Notes: generated by a model from the sequence alone, not told the origin. A DNA stretch of 64,000 bases from Pseudomonas reactans (GCF_013385825.1 NZ_JACAPG010000003.1:1-64000), one strand, 5' to 3'; positions 35,234 through 45,025 are shown, counted from the stretch's first letter. Program-made: numbers and translations.

Positions 35234-36569
35234 CCTGTTTCAGGGTCTCGGCAATCAGAAACGCCAATTCCAGCGACTGATCGGCATTCATCCGTGGGTC
35301 GCAGTGGGTGTGATACCGATCCGACAAGCCATCCTCGGTGATCGGTCGCGCGCCGCCGATGCATTCGGTGACGTTCTGCCCGGTCATCTCGATATGAATC
35401 CCGCCGGCATAAGTGCCCTCGGCCTGATGCACCTGGAAGAAATCCTTCACTTCACCCAGGATCTGCGCAAAGTCGCGGGTCTTGTAGCCACTGCTGGCCT
35501 TGATGGTGTTGCCGTGCATCGGGTCGGAACTCCACAGCACCTGCTTGCCTTCGCGCTGCACGGCGCGAATCAGGCCTGGCAGGTGATCACCGACCTTGCC
35601 GGCGCCCATGCGCGCGATCAGGTTGAGGCGGCCGGGGTCGTTGTCCGGGTTGAGGATGTCGATCAGGCGGATCAGGTCATCCGGGTTCATGCTCGGGCCG
35701 ACCTTGACCCCGATCGGGTTGTTCACGCCACGCAGGAATTCGACGTGGGCGCCATCCAGCTGGCGGGTGCGGTCGCCAATCCACAGCATGTGCGCGGAGC
35801 AATCGTAGTAATCGTTGGTCAGGCTGTCGCGGCGCACGAAGGCTTGTTCGTAGTTGAGCAGCAGCGCTTCGTGGGCGGTGAAGAAGCTGGTTTCGCGCAG
35901 TTGCGGCGAGCTGTCCATGCCGCAGGCGCGCATGAAGGCCAGGGTTTCGTCAATACGGTCGGCCAGTTGGCTGTACTTCTCGGCCAGCGCTGAGTTGGCG
36001 ATGAAATCCAGGTTCCACTTGTGCACCTGGTGCAGGTCGGCAAAACCGCCCTGTGCAAAGGCGCGCAGCAGGTTGAGGGTGGCGGTGGACTGGTGATAGG
36101 ACTGCAGCAGGCGGTCCGGGTCCGGCACGCGGCTTTTTTCGTCGAAACCGATACCGTTGACGATATCGCCACGGTAGGCGGGCAGGGTGATGCCGTCGAT
36201 GGTTTCATCGTTGGCCGAACGCGGTTTGGCGAACTGACCCGCCATGCGCCCGACTTTCACCACCGGGCAGCCGGCGGCAAAGGTCATCACGATCGCCATC
36301 TGCAGCAGCACCTTGAAGGTGTCGCGGATCTTCGCCGCAGAGAACTCGGCGAAGCTCTCGGCGCAATCGCCGCCTTGCAGCAGGAACGCGCGGCCCTGGG
36401 TCACTTCGGCAAACTGACGACGCAACTCGCGGGCTTCCCCGGCAAACACCAGTGGCGGGTAGCTGGCCAGGTTCTGCTCCACTTGCAACAAGTGCGCAGC
36501 GTCCGGGTACTGGGGTTGTTGCTGGATCGGCAGGGCGCGCCAGCTGTCGGGGCTCCAGGGTTGGCTCAT
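35223..36569 (-). CDS. 3-deoxy-7-phosphoheptulonate (DAHP) synthase, class II
   Basis: A 448-residue class II (AroA-II, plant-type) enzyme, unrelated in sequence to the class I enzyme in this window but making the same product. Motifs: [78 protein letters not shown] and TECIGG. The N-terminal [15 protein letters not shown] is typical. ATG 36569 or 36572 (tandem ATGATG). In pseudomonads such enzymes supply primary aromatic synthesis or secondary metabolites such as phenazines; no phenazine genes are nearby, so primary metabolism is likelier. Confidence 0.95.
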   Translation of the reverse strand: MSQPWSPDSWRALPIQQQPQYPDAAHLLQVEQNLASYPPLVFAGEARELRRQFAEVTQGRAFLLQGGDCAESFAEFSAAKIRDTFKVLLQMAIVMTFAAGCPVVKVGRMAGQFAKPRSANDETIDGITLPAYRGDIVNGIGFDEKSRVPDPDRLLQSYHQSTATLNLLRAFAQGGFADLHQVHKWNLDFIANSALAEKYSQLADRIDETLAFMRACGMDSSPQLRETSFFTAHEALLLNYEQAFVRRDSLTNDYYDCSAHMLWIGDRTRQLDGAHVEFLRGVNNPIGVKVGPSMNPDDLIRLIDILNPDNDPGRLNLIARMGAGKVGDHLPGLIRAVQREGKQVLWSSDPMHGNTIKASSGYKTRDFAQILGEVKDFFQVHQAEGTYAGGIHIEMTGQNVTECIGGARPITEDGLSDRYHTHCDPRMNADQSLELAFLIAETLKQVKR

Positions 36570-36693
36570 CATGAACTCGATTGGCTGATTGACGGTGGGG
36601 CGCCAATGTTATCAGCAATTAGTGCGTGACCTGTTGCCGCCGGTTGGCCGACAATCGCGCCTTTGCCGTGCGGTAAACCCTTTAGGAGTAGTG

Positions 36694-37449
36694 ATGACCG
36701 AGGAGCGTGTCGAGCGCCTGCTGGCTGAAGTCCATGATGACTTCGGCATGATCCGCGTGCTCGAAGTGGCCGATTACCGTTTTCTCGAGTTCGGCGATGC
36801 CATCGAGCAAAGCTGTGTGTTCACCGCTGACCCGAGCTGGCTGGAGTACGACTACACCCGTGCCATGCTGATCGGCGCGTTGTGCCATGAACAACCGGAA
36901 AGCGCGCTGTTCCTGGGCTTGGGCGCGGGCACCTTGACTCAGGCGTGTCTCAAGTTCCTGCCGCTGGAAGACGTGGAAGCCATCGAGCTGCGCCCGGACG
37001 TGCCGCGCCTGGCCATCGAATACCTGGGGCTGGACGATGACCCGCGCCTGTACATCCGCATCGGCGATGCCCTGCAATTGCTGGAGACCGCAGAGCCGGC
37101 CGACCTGATCTTCGTCGACCTGTATACGGATGTCGGCCCTGGCGTCGGGCACTTGGCCTGGACGTTCCTGGAAAACTGCCAGAAGAAGCTCAATCCCGGC
37201 GGCTGGCTGGTGATCAACCAGTGGGCCACCGATGATGGCAAACCGCTGGGCGCTGCTTTGTTGCGTGGTTTGTATCACCGGCATTATTGGGAACTGCCGG
37301 TGAAGGAGGGCAATGTGATCTTGCTGGTGCCTTCGGAGCTGGATCAGGAGCTGGACCTGCAGGCATTGTCCGCTCGCGCCGAAGCCCTGGCACCGCGATT
37401 GGGTTATTCGTTGCAGCCGCTGATCAAGGCGATCCGCCCGGCGACCTGA
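36694..37449 (+). CDS. Spermidine-synthase-like SAM-dependent protein
   Basis: A 251-residue Rossmann-fold protein of the SpeE-like group. GxGxG-type motif LFLGLGAGTLTQACLKFLP, acidic strand VEAIELRPDVPRLA, and DLIFVDLYTDVGPG resemble polyamine synthases, but the aminopropyltransferase gatekeeper (GGGDG) is replaced by GLGAG, so it could be a methyltransferase or have lost catalysis. TTTAGGAG lies before ATG 36694, and a longer frame from 36589 is rejected for that reason. Convergent, 1 bp from the crotonase stop. Confidence 0.82.
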   Translation: MTEERVERLLAEVHDDFGMIRVLEVADYRFLEFGDAIEQSCVFTADPSWLEYDYTRAMLIGALCHEQPESALFLGLGAGTLTQACLKFLPLEDVEAIELRPDVPRLAIEYLGLDDDPRLYIRIGDALQLLETAEPADLIFVDLYTDVGPGVGHLAWTFLENCQKKLNPGGWLVINQWATDDGKPLGAALLRGLYHRHYWELPVKEGNVILLVPSELDQELDLQALSARAEALAPRLGYSLQPLIKAIRPAT

Positions 37450-37450
37450 G

Positions 37451-38242
37451 CTAGATGCCTTTGAATACGCCGGGCCGCTTCTCGATCATCGCCCGCACGC
37501 CCTCCTTGGCATCCTCGCTGTTGAGCAGTTTATCCACCATCGGCGGCAACGCCGCTGCCGCCACGGTTTCGCCTTCCATCCGCGCCAACCGCGCCGACAT
37601 CAACGTGGCTTGAACGCCCAGCGGCGCTTGGCGGGCGATACGGTTGGCCAGTTCGACGGCACGGGGCAGCAGGTCTTCGCTGGCCATCACTTCCTGCACC
37701 AGGCCCAGGCGCAGGGCGTCATGGGCGTCGAATTCATCGCCGGTCAGCAGCCAGCGCATCGCGTTGCCCCAGCCGGCAATCTGATGAAAGCGCAGCGTCG
37801 CGCCGCCAAACGGAAAGATCCCACGCTGTACTTCCATCTGCGCAAAGCGCGTATTGCTGGCGCAGAGGTTGATATCGGCGGCCAGCATCAGCTCTATCCC
37901 GATGGTCAGGCAGTAACCCTGGGCCGCGACGATCACCGGTTTGCTCACGCGTGGGCCGGCAAATACGCCCCAGGGATCGCAACCGCCCAACGGCGGCTGC
38001 CAGCCACCGGCCATCACACCGCTGACATTCGCCAGGTCGAGCCCGGCGGTGAAGTGATCGCCATGGGCAAACACTACGGCGACCCGCGCGTCGGTATTTC
38101 GATCAAATTCGCCATACGCCAGGCTCAGCTCATTGAGCAGCTCCAGGTCGAACGCGTTGCGTTTGGCCACTCGGTCCAGGCCTAAAAGCAAGACATGACC
38201 CTGGAGTTCACGGCTGACGCGGCTGCTGCTGGCTTGATTCAT
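37451..38242 (-). CDS. Enoyl-CoA hydratase/isomerase family protein
   Basis: A 263-residue crotonase-fold protein. Oxyanion-hole strands are FTAGLDLANVSG and AAQGYCLTIGIELMLAADIN, and the second contains the catalytic-region motif RFAQMEVQRGIFPFGGATLR. One of the paired Glu residues expected in true enoyl-CoA hydratases falls in the EVQRGIFP stretch, whereas the first position is Ile/Glu-shifted, so the reaction (hydratase, isomerase or other) is not certain. Start ATG 38242. It is separated from deaD by a 423-bp region holding the deaD leader. Confidence 0.87.
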   Translation of the reverse strand: MNQASSSRVSRELQGHVLLLGLDRVAKRNAFDLELLNELSLAYGEFDRNTDARVAVVFAHGDHFTAGLDLANVSGVMAGGWQPPLGGCDPWGVFAGPRVSKPVIVAAQGYCLTIGIELMLAADINLCASNTRFAQMEVQRGIFPFGGATLRFHQIAGWGNAMRWLLTGDEFDAHDALRLGLVQEVMASEDLLPRAVELANRIARQAPLGVQATLMSARLARMEGETVAAAALPPMVDKLLNSEDAKEGVRAMIEKRPGVFKGI

Positions 38243-38439
38243 CGGGTGTGCCCTCGGGCGCGGGGAAGGGTTTCGGACCAAAGGGGCCGAAAGGTCAGGT
38301 GAACCGTTTAAGCATTATGACCAACAGGGCCGGGCCTTTGAAAAATAGACCTTGCCGGCGTTATCTGCAAAGACTGTGATGCAGCGCGGTTTATCGGTGG
38401 TTTCCGATAAAAAAAGCTCCCTTTTTCAGCTATTTCCGG

Positions 38440-38665
38440 TATAGTGCGCGCCGGCCTTTAACCGGGCCGCGTTTAGGTAGCGCAATTCCCCGAAGTCAGC
38501 TTCGGCTGCACGTCCGCACAGCGGACTCTCCCTTGACGAATCTTTTTCATTCATTCGTTTTCGCAAATCCCCGCCGACAAAGCAGCCAGGGCGACTCTTG
38601 AGTCTCAACACGGCATGCGCAGCTTTGGAGCATGGGTCTTTGCGGATGCACTTAGAGGCAGACCC
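38440..38665 (+). promoter_or_regulatory. Long structured deaD leader with three hairpins
   Basis: A TATAGT -10-like hexamer lies at 38440-38445 with no good -35. Downstream are perfect small hairpins CGAAG-TCAG-CTTCG (38491-38504), GTCCGC-ACA-GCGGAC (38512-38526) and GACTC-TT-GAGTC (38593-38604), then AGAGG before the ATG. A ~215-nt leader fits cold-inducible helicase genes, whose leaders control stability and translation. The remainder of the gap (38243-38439) shows nothing recognised. Confidence 0.6.
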
Positions 38666-40339
38666 ATGACCCAGGAAACCGGCGGCTTCGCCGCTTTTAA
38701 TCTGAACCCGAATATTCTTGCAGCCGTCGCAGCGACCGGCTACGAAGAGCCTTCGGCGATTCAGCAGCAATCGATCCCGATCATCATGGCCGGCAAGGAC
38801 ATGATTGGCCAGGCGCAAACCGGTACCGGCAAAACTGCCGCGTTCGCTTTGCCTATCCTGCAGTGCATCGATCCTGCCAAGCGCGAACCGCAAGCCCTGA
38901 TCCTGGCGCCAACCCGTGAGTTGGCGCTGCAAGTAGCAACCGCTTTTGAAACCTACGCCAAGCAAATGCCAGGCGTAACCGTTGTGGCCGTTTACGGCGG
39001 CGCGCCTATGGGCCCACAACTCAAAGCAATCCGTAATGGCGCACAGATCGTTGTTGCCACCCCGGGCCGTCTGTGCGACCACCTGCGTCGTGACGAGAAA
39101 GTCCTGTCGACCGTGAACCACCTGGTTCTGGACGAAGCCGACGAAATGTTGAAGCTGGGCTTCATGGATGACCTGGAAGTCATCTTCAAGGCACTGCCAC
39201 CGACCCGTCAGACCGTACTGTTCTCGGCCACCCTGCCACAGTCGATCCGTGCCATCGCCGAGCGTCACCTGCGTGACCCGGAGCACGTCAAGATCCAGAC
39301 CAAGACTCAGACCGTTACCGCGATCGAACAGGCTCACCTGTTGGTTCACGCTGACCAGAAGACCTCGGCTGTATTGAGCCTGCTGGAAGTCGAAGACTTC
39401 GACGCCCTGATCATGTTCGTGCGCACCAAGCAAGCGACCCTGGACCTGGCCAGTGCCCTGGAAGGCAAAGGCTACAAAGCCGCTGCGCTGAACGGTGACA
39501 TCGCCCAGAACCAACGTGAGCGCGTGATCGACTCCCTCAAGGATGGCCGTCTGGACATCGTTGTGGCGACCGACGTCGCTGCCCGTGGCCTTGACGTTCC
39601 ACGTATCACCCACGTGTTCAACGTTGACATGCCGTACGATCCAGAGTCCTACGTTCACCGTATCGGCCGTACCGGCCGTGCCGGTCGCGAAGGTCGTGCA
39701 CTGCTGCTGGTGACTCCACGTGAGCGCCGCATGCTGCAAGTGATCGAGCGTGTAACCGGTCAGAAAGTGGCCGAAGTCCGCCTGCCGGATGCCCAGGCCG
39801 TTCTCGATGCGCGCATCAAGAAACTGACCAACAGCTTGTCGCCTCTGGTGGCTGACGCTGAGTCGACCCACGGCGACCTGCTGGACCGCCTGACCGCCGA
39901 TATCGGTTGCACCCCGCGTGCCCTGGCTGCAGCCCTGCTGCGCAAGGCGACCAACGGTCAAGCCCTGACCCTGGCCGCCATCGAGAAAGAACGTCCACTA
40001 GTGCCGAACAGCGCGCCACGCGGTGATCGTCCAGAGCGTACTGGCGACCGTCCAGACCGTGGTGATCGTGAGCGTCGTGCCCCGGTGCCATTGGCTGAAG
40101 GCCGTGCTCGTTGCCGTACCGCGCTGGGCGCGCGTGATGGTATCGCTGCCAAGAACCTGCTGGGCGCTATCCTCAACGAGGGTGGCCTGGCACGTGAAGC
40201 CATCGGTCGCATCCAGGTCCGTGACAGCTTCTCCCTGGTGGAGCTGCCGGAAGACGGTCTGGAAAAACTGCTGGCCAAGCTGAAAGACACTCGCGTTGCC
40301 GGTAAGCAGCTGAAGCTGCGTCGCTACCGCGAAGATTGA
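38666..40339 (+). CDS. deaD: DEAD-box RNA helicase DeaD/CsdA
   Basis: A 557-residue helicase for cold-related ribosome assembly and mRNA unwinding. Q-motif GYEEPSAIQQQSIP, motif I AQTGTGKT, Ia PTRELALQ, II VLDEADEML, III SATLP, V DVAARGLDV and VI YVHRIGRTGRAGR are in order (~1-370). A dimerisation-like segment follows, then a basic linker RGDRPERTGDRPDRGDRERR (~452-471) and a C-terminal DbpA-type RNA-binding domain (AKNLLGAILNEGGLAREAIG). Shorter than E. coli DeaD (629 aa), missing most of the RGG-like tail. Start ATG 38666; a terminator follows. Confidence 0.94.
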   Translation: MTQETGGFAAFNLNPNILAAVAATGYEEPSAIQQQSIPIIMAGKDMIGQAQTGTGKTAAFALPILQCIDPAKREPQALILAPTRELALQVATAFETYAKQMPGVTVVAVYGGAPMGPQLKAIRNGAQIVVATPGRLCDHLRRDEKVLSTVNHLVLDEADEMLKLGFMDDLEVIFKALPPTRQTVLFSATLPQSIRAIAERHLRDPEHVKIQTKTQTVTAIEQAHLLVHADQKTSAVLSLLEVEDFDALIMFVRTKQATLDLASALEGKGYKAAALNGDIAQNQRERVIDSLKDGRLDIVVATDVAARGLDVPRITHVFNVDMPYDPESYVHRIGRTGRAGREGRALLLVTPRERRMLQVIERVTGQKVAEVRLPDAQAVLDARIKKLTNSLSPLVADAESTHGDLLDRLTADIGCTPRALAAALLRKATNGQALTLAAIEKERPLVPNSAPRGDRPERTGDRPDRGDRERRAPVPLAEGRARCRTALGARDGIAAKNLLGAILNEGGLAREAIGRIQVRDSFSLVELPEDGLEKLLAKLKDTRVAGKQLKLRRYRED

Positions 40340-40367
40340 TCCGCCCTTGGGCTGATTGATCGCACAT

Positions 40368-40400
40368 GAAAAATCCCCGACTGGTTCGGGGATTTTTTTT
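40368..40400 (+). terminator. deaD terminator
   Basis: AAAAATCCCCGA-CTGG-TTCGGGGATTTTTTTT; strong intrinsic terminator, 30 bp after deaD. Confidence 0.94.
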
Positions 40401-40423
40401 GGCTGCGGGTTGAGGTGTCTGGG

Positions 40424-41191
40424 TTAGCCGAAACGGTAGATATCCATGCCCAGCGCGCCCAGGGTGAAGCCCTGGTGCGCCACACTGAAATCGCCGCCGG
40501 CGCCACGGGCAAAGTACAGTGGCAATAGATGCTCATCACTTGGATGGCTGCGCACAGCATTCGGCGCCTGGCGGCGGTAGTCGTGCAGCGCCGCTTCATC
40601 GTCGGCCGCCAGCTTATCGACGACCCAGTCCCGGAAGTCTCGCGCCCAAGGCTCGATGCTCTCAGGTCCCGCACGCCAGTCCAGCTCGCCCAGGTTGTGA
40701 GTGATGCTGCCCGAGCCGATCAGCAGCACGTCGTGCTCGCGCAGGCTGGCAAGGGCATGCCCGACACGGGTCTGAAGGGCAGGGCCCATACGGCTGGGCA
40801 GAGACACCTGCACCACCGGGATGTCCGCCGCCGGGTACATCAGCGACAGCGGCACCCAGGTGCCATGGTCGAAGGGGCGACGGTCATCGGTGCGTGCATT
40901 CAAGCCGTCGGCCTTCAACAACTCAACAATTTCAGCGGCCAGTTGCGGGTCACCCGGTGCCGGGTATTGCACGGCAAACAGTTCGGGGGGGAAGCCGCCG
41001 AAGTCGTGCCAGGTTTCAGGCGCGGCGCTGCCGCTGACCAGGAGTTCATGGCTTTCCCAATGCGCCGACACCACCACGATTGCCTTCGGGCGTGGCATCT
41101 CGGCAGCGAGTCGCTGGAGGGCCGGGCCGCTGGCACCGGGTTGCAGGGCAAGCATGGGCGAGCCGTGGGAGATAAACAGGCTGGGAAACAT
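40424..41191 (-). CDS. ygiD: Extradiol ring-cleavage dioxygenase, YgiD/DODA type
   Basis: A 255-residue LigB-superfamily protein like E. coli YgiD, which opens the ring of L-DOPA between carbons 4 and 5. Metal ligands are in FISHGSPMLAL (His), VVSAHWESHELLVSG (His), FDHGTWVPL (His) and HPSDEHLLPLYFARG. Substrate in Pseudomonas is unknown. Start ATG 41191; the frame to 41215 has no ribosome site. It is divergent from tpm, and the 103-bp gap contains an AGATCA-T-TGATCT palindrome. Confidence 0.9.
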   Translation of the reverse strand: MFPSLFISHGSPMLALQPGASGPALQRLAAEMPRPKAIVVVSAHWESHELLVSGSAAPETWHDFGGFPPELFAVQYPAPGDPQLAAEIVELLKADGLNARTDDRRPFDHGTWVPLSLMYPAADIPVVQVSLPSRMGPALQTRVGHALASLREHDVLLIGSGSITHNLGELDWRAGPESIEPWARDFRDWVVDKLAADDEAALHDYRRQAPNAVRSHPSDEHLLPLYFARGAGGDFSVAHQGFTLGALGMDIYRFG

Positions 41192-41231
41192 AAGTAGGGT
41201 CCTGAGCGTTAACATGGGCCCATCTTCAATC

Positions 41232-41244
41232 AGATCATTGATCT
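41232..41244. promoter_or_regulatory. Palindrome between divergent ygiD and tpm
   Basis: AGATCA-T-TGATCT, perfect 6+1+6, in an AT-rich 103-bp gap; candidate operator for either gene. Confidence 0.4.
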
Positions 41245-41294
41245 AAATCTAATATAAGTTTTAGCGCCATTTGATCGAATTTTATGGAGGATCT

Positions 41295-41951
41295 ATGGAG
41301 CCTAAGTTTTGGCAGGAGCGCTGGGCGCGCAATCAGATCGGCTTTCATTTGCCTGAGGTCAACCCTTACCTGCAACGACATTGGCGGCTATTGGCGGTTG
41401 CTGAGGGCTCCAAGGTGCTCGTGCCCTTGTGCGGCAAGAGCCTGGACCTGATGTGGCTGGCCAGCCATGGGTTACGGGTTATGGGCGTGGAGCTGTCGGA
41501 GCAGGCTGTCGAGGCGTTTTTCAACGAGCAGAACCTTGTGCCACGTATCACTCGGCGAGGTGCCTTTACGGTGTACCAGGCTGATCTGATCGAAGTGTGG
41601 TGCGGCGACTTCTTCGCCCTGGATGCCGAAGCCTTGGTGGGGTGCGTCGCGTTGTACGACCGCGCCGCGTTGATCGCCTTGCCACCGCTGATGCGTGCGC
41701 AGTACGCCGAGCATTTGAGCCGCTTGCTGCCGTCGGGGTGCCAGGGGCTGCTGATCACCCTTGATTACGACCAGACGCAAAAAGCCGGGCCACCGTTTGC
41801 AGTGACGGATGATGAGGTGAGGGTGCTGTTCGGTCCGAACTGGACCTTGGAAACGCTGCAAGAGCAGGATGTTCTGGGGGAGAGTTGGAAGTTTGTGCAG
41901 GAGGGTGTCACGCGGCTCGATGAGCGGGTTTATCGGCTGACCAAGGCCTAA
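41295..41951 (+). CDS. tpm: Thiopurine S-methyltransferase
   Basis: A 218-residue SAM-dependent methyltransferase of the bacterial TPMT group, able in pseudomonads to methylate thiopurines and selenium or tellurium compounds. Conserved blocks: [39 protein letters not shown] (SAM motif I), [13 protein letters not shown], and [19 protein letters not shown] lies 6 nt before ATG 41295. Monocistronic; a strong terminator shared with htpX follows. Confidence 0.95.
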   Translation: MEPKFWQERWARNQIGFHLPEVNPYLQRHWRLLAVAEGSKVLVPLCGKSLDLMWLASHGLRVMGVELSEQAVEAFFNEQNLVPRITRRGAFTVYQADLIEVWCGDFFALDAEALVGCVALYDRAALIALPPLMRAQYAEHLSRLLPSGCQGLLITLDYDQTQKAGPPFAVTDDEVRVLFGPNWTLETLQEQDVLGESWKFVQEGVTRLDERVYRLTKA

Positions 41952-41962
41952 ATTGTGTCCGC

Positions 41963-41994
41963 AAAAAAGGGGCGATCCAATCGCCCCTTTTTTT
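41963..41994. terminator. Bidirectional terminator, tpm/htpX
   Basis: AAAAAAGGGGCGA-TCCAA-TCGCCCCTTTTTTT, symmetric, between convergent genes. Confidence 0.95.
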
Positions 41995-42007
41995 GCCTTG
42001 CGGGATA

Positions 42008-42895
42008 TCAGCCCATGCGACGCAGTGCGTCGATACGCTCTTCCAGCGGCGGGTGGCTCATGAACAGGCGAGCCATGCCCTGCTTGATGCCACCGTTGAT
42101 GCCAAAGGCGGTCAGGCTGTCCGGCATGTGCACCGGCAGGCCCTGCTCGGAGCGCAGGTGTTGCAGCGCTGCAATCATTGCCCCGGTACCGGCCAGGCGG
42201 GCACCGGCTTCATCTGCACGGAACTCTCTCTTGCGAGAGAACCACATAGTGATTGCACTGGCCAGGAAGCCCAGCACCAACTCGGCGAAGATGGTCGCCA
42301 CGAAGTAGGCAATGCCGCGGCCGCCCTCGTTCTTGAAGATCACTTTGTCGACAAAGTTGCCGATGATCCGCGCGAAGAACATCACGAAGGTGTTCACCAC
42401 GCCTTGTACCAGCGCCAGGGTGACCATGTCACCGTTGGCCACGTGGCCGATCTCGTGGGCCAGCACGGCCTTCACTTCATCGTACGAGAAGCGTTCCAGC
42501 ATGCCCTGGCTCACCGCAACGAGTGCGTCGTTCTTGTTCCAGCCGGTGGCAAAGGCGTTGGCTTCATAAGCCGGGAAGATCCCGACTTCAGGCATTTTGA
42601 TACCGGCTTGGCGGGATAGCTCCTCGACGGTCTGCAGCAACCATTGCTCATGCCGGGTACGGGGTTGGGTGATCACCTGGGTGCTGGTGCTCATCTTCGC
42701 CATCCACTTGGAGATGAACAGCGAGAACAGCGAGCCGGCAAAACCAAAGACCGCACAGAAAACCAGCAGCTGATTGAGGTTCAGGTCAACCCCGTTGGCC
42801 GCCATGAACCCATTGAAGCCGAAAAGGCTCAAGGTGATGCTGGCAATCAGCACGACCGCAAGGTTAGTGGCCAAGAACAGCAGGATGCGCATCAT
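42008..42895 (-). CDS. htpX: Membrane metalloprotease HtpX
   Basis: A 295-residue M48 zinc protease of the inner membrane that degrades misfolded membrane proteins together with FtsH. Two N-terminal helices (~4-25, 35-60), zinc motif HEIGH in [13 protein letters not shown], two further helices (~155-215), and the third zinc ligand in [17 protein letters not shown]. Length equals E. coli HtpX (293). Expression often responds to envelope or heat stress; a good sigma-70-type promoter is visible 46 bp upstream of the start. Confidence 0.96.
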   Translation of the reverse strand: MMRILLFLATNLAVVLIASITLSLFGFNGFMAANGVDLNLNQLLVFCAVFGFAGSLFSLFISKWMAKMSTSTQVITQPRTRHEQWLLQTVEELSRQAGIKMPEVGIFPAYEANAFATGWNKNDALVAVSQGMLERFSYDEVKAVLAHEIGHVANGDMVTLALVQGVVNTFVMFFARIIGNFVDKVIFKNEGGRGIAYFVATIFAELVLGFLASAITMWFSRKREFRADEAGARLAGTGAMIAALQHLRSEQGLPVHMPDSLTAFGINGGIKQGMARLFMSHPPLEERIDALRRMG

Positions 42896-42940
42896 GGTTG
42901 TAGAATTCTCCTCATGCTTAATATGTCGCGTACTGCGGGG

Positions 42941-42969
42941 TATATAAGGTGCGGCATGGGGTGATTCAA
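42941..42969 (-). promoter_or_regulatory. htpX promoter, TTGAAT-17-TATATA
   Basis: On the minus strand, TTGAAT (42969-42964), 17-bp spacer, TATATA (42946-42941), 46 bp before the ATG; close to the sigma-70 consensus. Confidence 0.6.
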
Positions 42970-43094
42970 CCGAGCGACTATTTCAAACTGTGTCCTACAG
43001 CCTGAATGTAGAGTCTTGAAGGGCATTTCCGATAGGGGAAACAGGGCTGAATCGGTTCGCCGGTGCCTCGCTGTCCCGTGAATACAGGGGGTTG

Positions 43095-43189
43095 CTGGCT
43101 TTTTCAGTGACGGCGAAATGCCTGTACGGGGGAAAGCCAGAGAAGTGTTGCCAGATACTCGCTGTACGACCAATTGTCGGCCGTACAGC
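43095..43189 (-). other. Two inverted repeats downstream of alaA
   Basis: CTGGCTTT / AAAGCCAG (43095-43102 and 43133-43140) and GCTGTACG / CGTACAGC (43161-43168 and 43182-43189), both perfect 8-bp stems. The second begins 11 nt after the alaA stop but lacks a T run. They occupy most of the 304-bp alaA-htpX gap. Confidence 0.5.
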
Positions 43190-43199
43190 GTCGTTCGCG

Positions 43200-44411
43200 T
43201 TACTGGCGATAGGACTTGAGGAAGTTGCCGATGCGACCGATGGCCATGTCCAGGTCATCCACACGCGGCAACGTCACCACACGGAAGTGATCCGGCCACG
43301 GCCAGTTGAACGCGGTGCCTTGCACCACCAGCAGTTTTTCCGACAGCAGCAGGTCGAGTACGAACTTCTCGTCGTTGAGGATCGGGCACACTTTCGGGTC
43401 GATCCGCGGGAAGGCGTACAGCGCGCCCATGGGTTTCACGCAGCTCACGCCCGGGATGGCATTGAGCAGTTCCCAGGTGCGGTTGCGCTGTTCCAGCAAG
43501 CGGCCTTGAGGCAGGACCAGGTCATTGATGCTCTGGTAGCCGCCCAGGGCGGTCTGGATCGCGTGCTGGCTCGGCACGTTGGCACACAGGCGCATGTTGG
43601 CCAGCATGTCGATGCCTTCGATATAGCTCTGGGCGTTGTGCTTGGGACCGGAGATGGCGATCCAGCCGGAGCGGAAGCCGGCCACGCGGTAGGACTTGGA
43701 CAGGCCGTTGAAGGTCAGGCACAGCAGGTCTGGCGCCAGTGAGGCGGTGCACACGTGCACGGCGTCGTCGTAGAGGATCTTGTCGTAGATCTCGTCGGAG
43801 AACACCACCAGGTTGTGCTGGCGCGCCAGTTCGAGCATGCCCAGCAGGACTTCCTTGGAATACACCGCGCCGGTCGGGTTGTTCGGGTTGATGATCACCA
43901 GGGCCTTGGTGTTCGGTGTGATCTTGGCCTTGATGTCGGCCAGGTCCGGGAACCAGTCCGCGCCTTCGTCACACAGGTAGTGCACCGGGTGGCCGCCGGC
44001 CAGGGTCACGGCGGCGGTCCACAACGGGTAATCCGGCGCCGGCACCAGCACTTCGTCGCCATTGTTGAGCAGGGCCTGCATGGACATCACGATCAACTCG
44101 GACACGCCATTGCCCAGGTAGATGTCTTCGATGCCGACACCTTCGACCTGCTTCTGCTGGTAGTACTGCATCACCGCCTTGCGCGCGCTGAACAGGCCTT
44201 TGGAGTCGCTGTAGCCCTGGGCGGTGGGCAGGTTGCGGATCACGTCCTGGAGGATTTCGTCCGGCGCTTCGAAACCAAAGGGCGCCGGGTTGCCGATGTT
44301 CAGCTTGAGGATGCGATGGCCTTCCTCTTCCAGGCGTTTGGCGTGCTTGAGCACTGGGCCGCGAATGTCGTAGCAGACGTTGGCGAGCTTGTTCGATTTG
44401 CTGACCTGCAT
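43200..44411 (-). CDS. alaA: Pyridoxal-phosphate aminotransferase AlaA
   Basis: A 403-residue class I aminotransferase very close to E. coli AlaA, the main glutamate-pyruvate transaminase for alanine synthesis. Block KLNIGNPAPFGFEAPDEIL, YLGNGVSELIVMSMQALL, VIINPNNPTGAVYSKE, the PLP-lysine in TFNGLSKSYRVAGFRSGW, and the C-terminal GTAFNWPWPDHFRVVTLPRV are all conserved. Start at ATG 44411 (MQVSKSNKLANVCYD); the frame is open to 44792 but overlaps msrB antisense. Divergent from msrB. Confidence 0.95.
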   Translation of the reverse strand: MQVSKSNKLANVCYDIRGPVLKHAKRLEEEGHRILKLNIGNPAPFGFEAPDEILQDVIRNLPTAQGYSDSKGLFSARKAVMQYYQQKQVEGVGIEDIYLGNGVSELIVMSMQALLNNGDEVLVPAPDYPLWTAAVTLAGGHPVHYLCDEGADWFPDLADIKAKITPNTKALVIINPNNPTGAVYSKEVLLGMLELARQHNLVVFSDEIYDKILYDDAVHVCTASLAPDLLCLTFNGLSKSYRVAGFRSGWIAISGPKHNAQSYIEGIDMLANMRLCANVPSQHAIQTALGGYQSINDLVLPQGRLLEQRNRTWELLNAIPGVSCVKPMGALYAFPRIDPKVCPILNDEKFVLDLLLSEKLLVVQGTAFNWPWPDHFRVVTLPRVDDLDMAIGRIGNFLKSYRQ

Positions 44412-44613
44412 GGCGATGTGATCCTGAAAATGAACGATCCAGACGGTGGGGACACTACCGTACTGCGAATCCTGCGGGGCCCGCACCCATAAATACGTTT
44501 GAATGCCGGTAGCGCGGGTGCCAGACTGGCGTTTTGAAGAGGCGCAATCATACGTGCCGCCTGATCCATGGAAAAGACACAGATCAGGCTTTTTCAGTTG
44601 CCGAGGTGTATCG

Positions 44614-45006
44614 ATGGAAAAGTTGCAGAAAACCGTTGAAGAATGGAAGGCGATGCTCGATCCGGAGCAATACAACGTGTGCCGCCTCAAGGGCACCGAG
44701 CGACCTTTCAGCGGCAAGTACAACGCCACCAAGACCGACGGTGTGTACCACTGCATTTGCTGCAACGAGCCGTTGTTCGACTCCACGACCAAGTTCGACT
44801 CCGGCTGCGGTTGGCCGAGCTTCTACGCGCCGATCGCCGGCAACGCGATGATCGAGATCCGTGACGCCAGCCACGGCATGGTCCGCACCGAAGTGACCTG
44901 CGCCAAATGCGATGCCCACCTGGGGCACGTATTCCCGGACGGCCCGCCGCCGACCGGCCTGCGTTATTGCATCAACTCGGTGTGCCTGGACCTCGTTCCC
45001 CGCTGA
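44614..45006 (+). CDS. msrB: Peptide methionine-R-sulfoxide reductase MsrB
   Basis: A 130-residue enzyme that reduces protein-bound methionine R-sulfoxide. Two zinc-binding CxxC pairs are present (CICC near residue 47 and CAKC near 95), the catalytic Cys is in [10 protein letters not shown], and the substrate-binding [10 protein letters not shown] is intact. Full family length, cytoplasmic. GAGG lies before ATG 44614. Followed by a REPIN and then gpx-ospR, forming a cluster of antioxidant genes on one strand. Confidence 0.95.
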   Translation: MEKLQKTVEEWKAMLDPEQYNVCRLKGTERPFSGKYNATKTDGVYHCICCNEPLFDSTTKFDSGCGWPSFYAPIAGNAMIEIRDASHGMVRTEVTCAKCDAHLGHVFPDGPPPTGLRYCINSVCLDLVPR

Positions 45007-45025
45007 ATTGAACGGCGTTGCACCC

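Noticed and set aside
42957..42992. Sigma-32 promoter for htpX (TTGAAA ... CCCCAT)
   Set aside because: Spacer of 19 bp is longer than the 13-17 bp usual for sigma-32, and a well-spaced TTGAAT-17-TATATA fits better.
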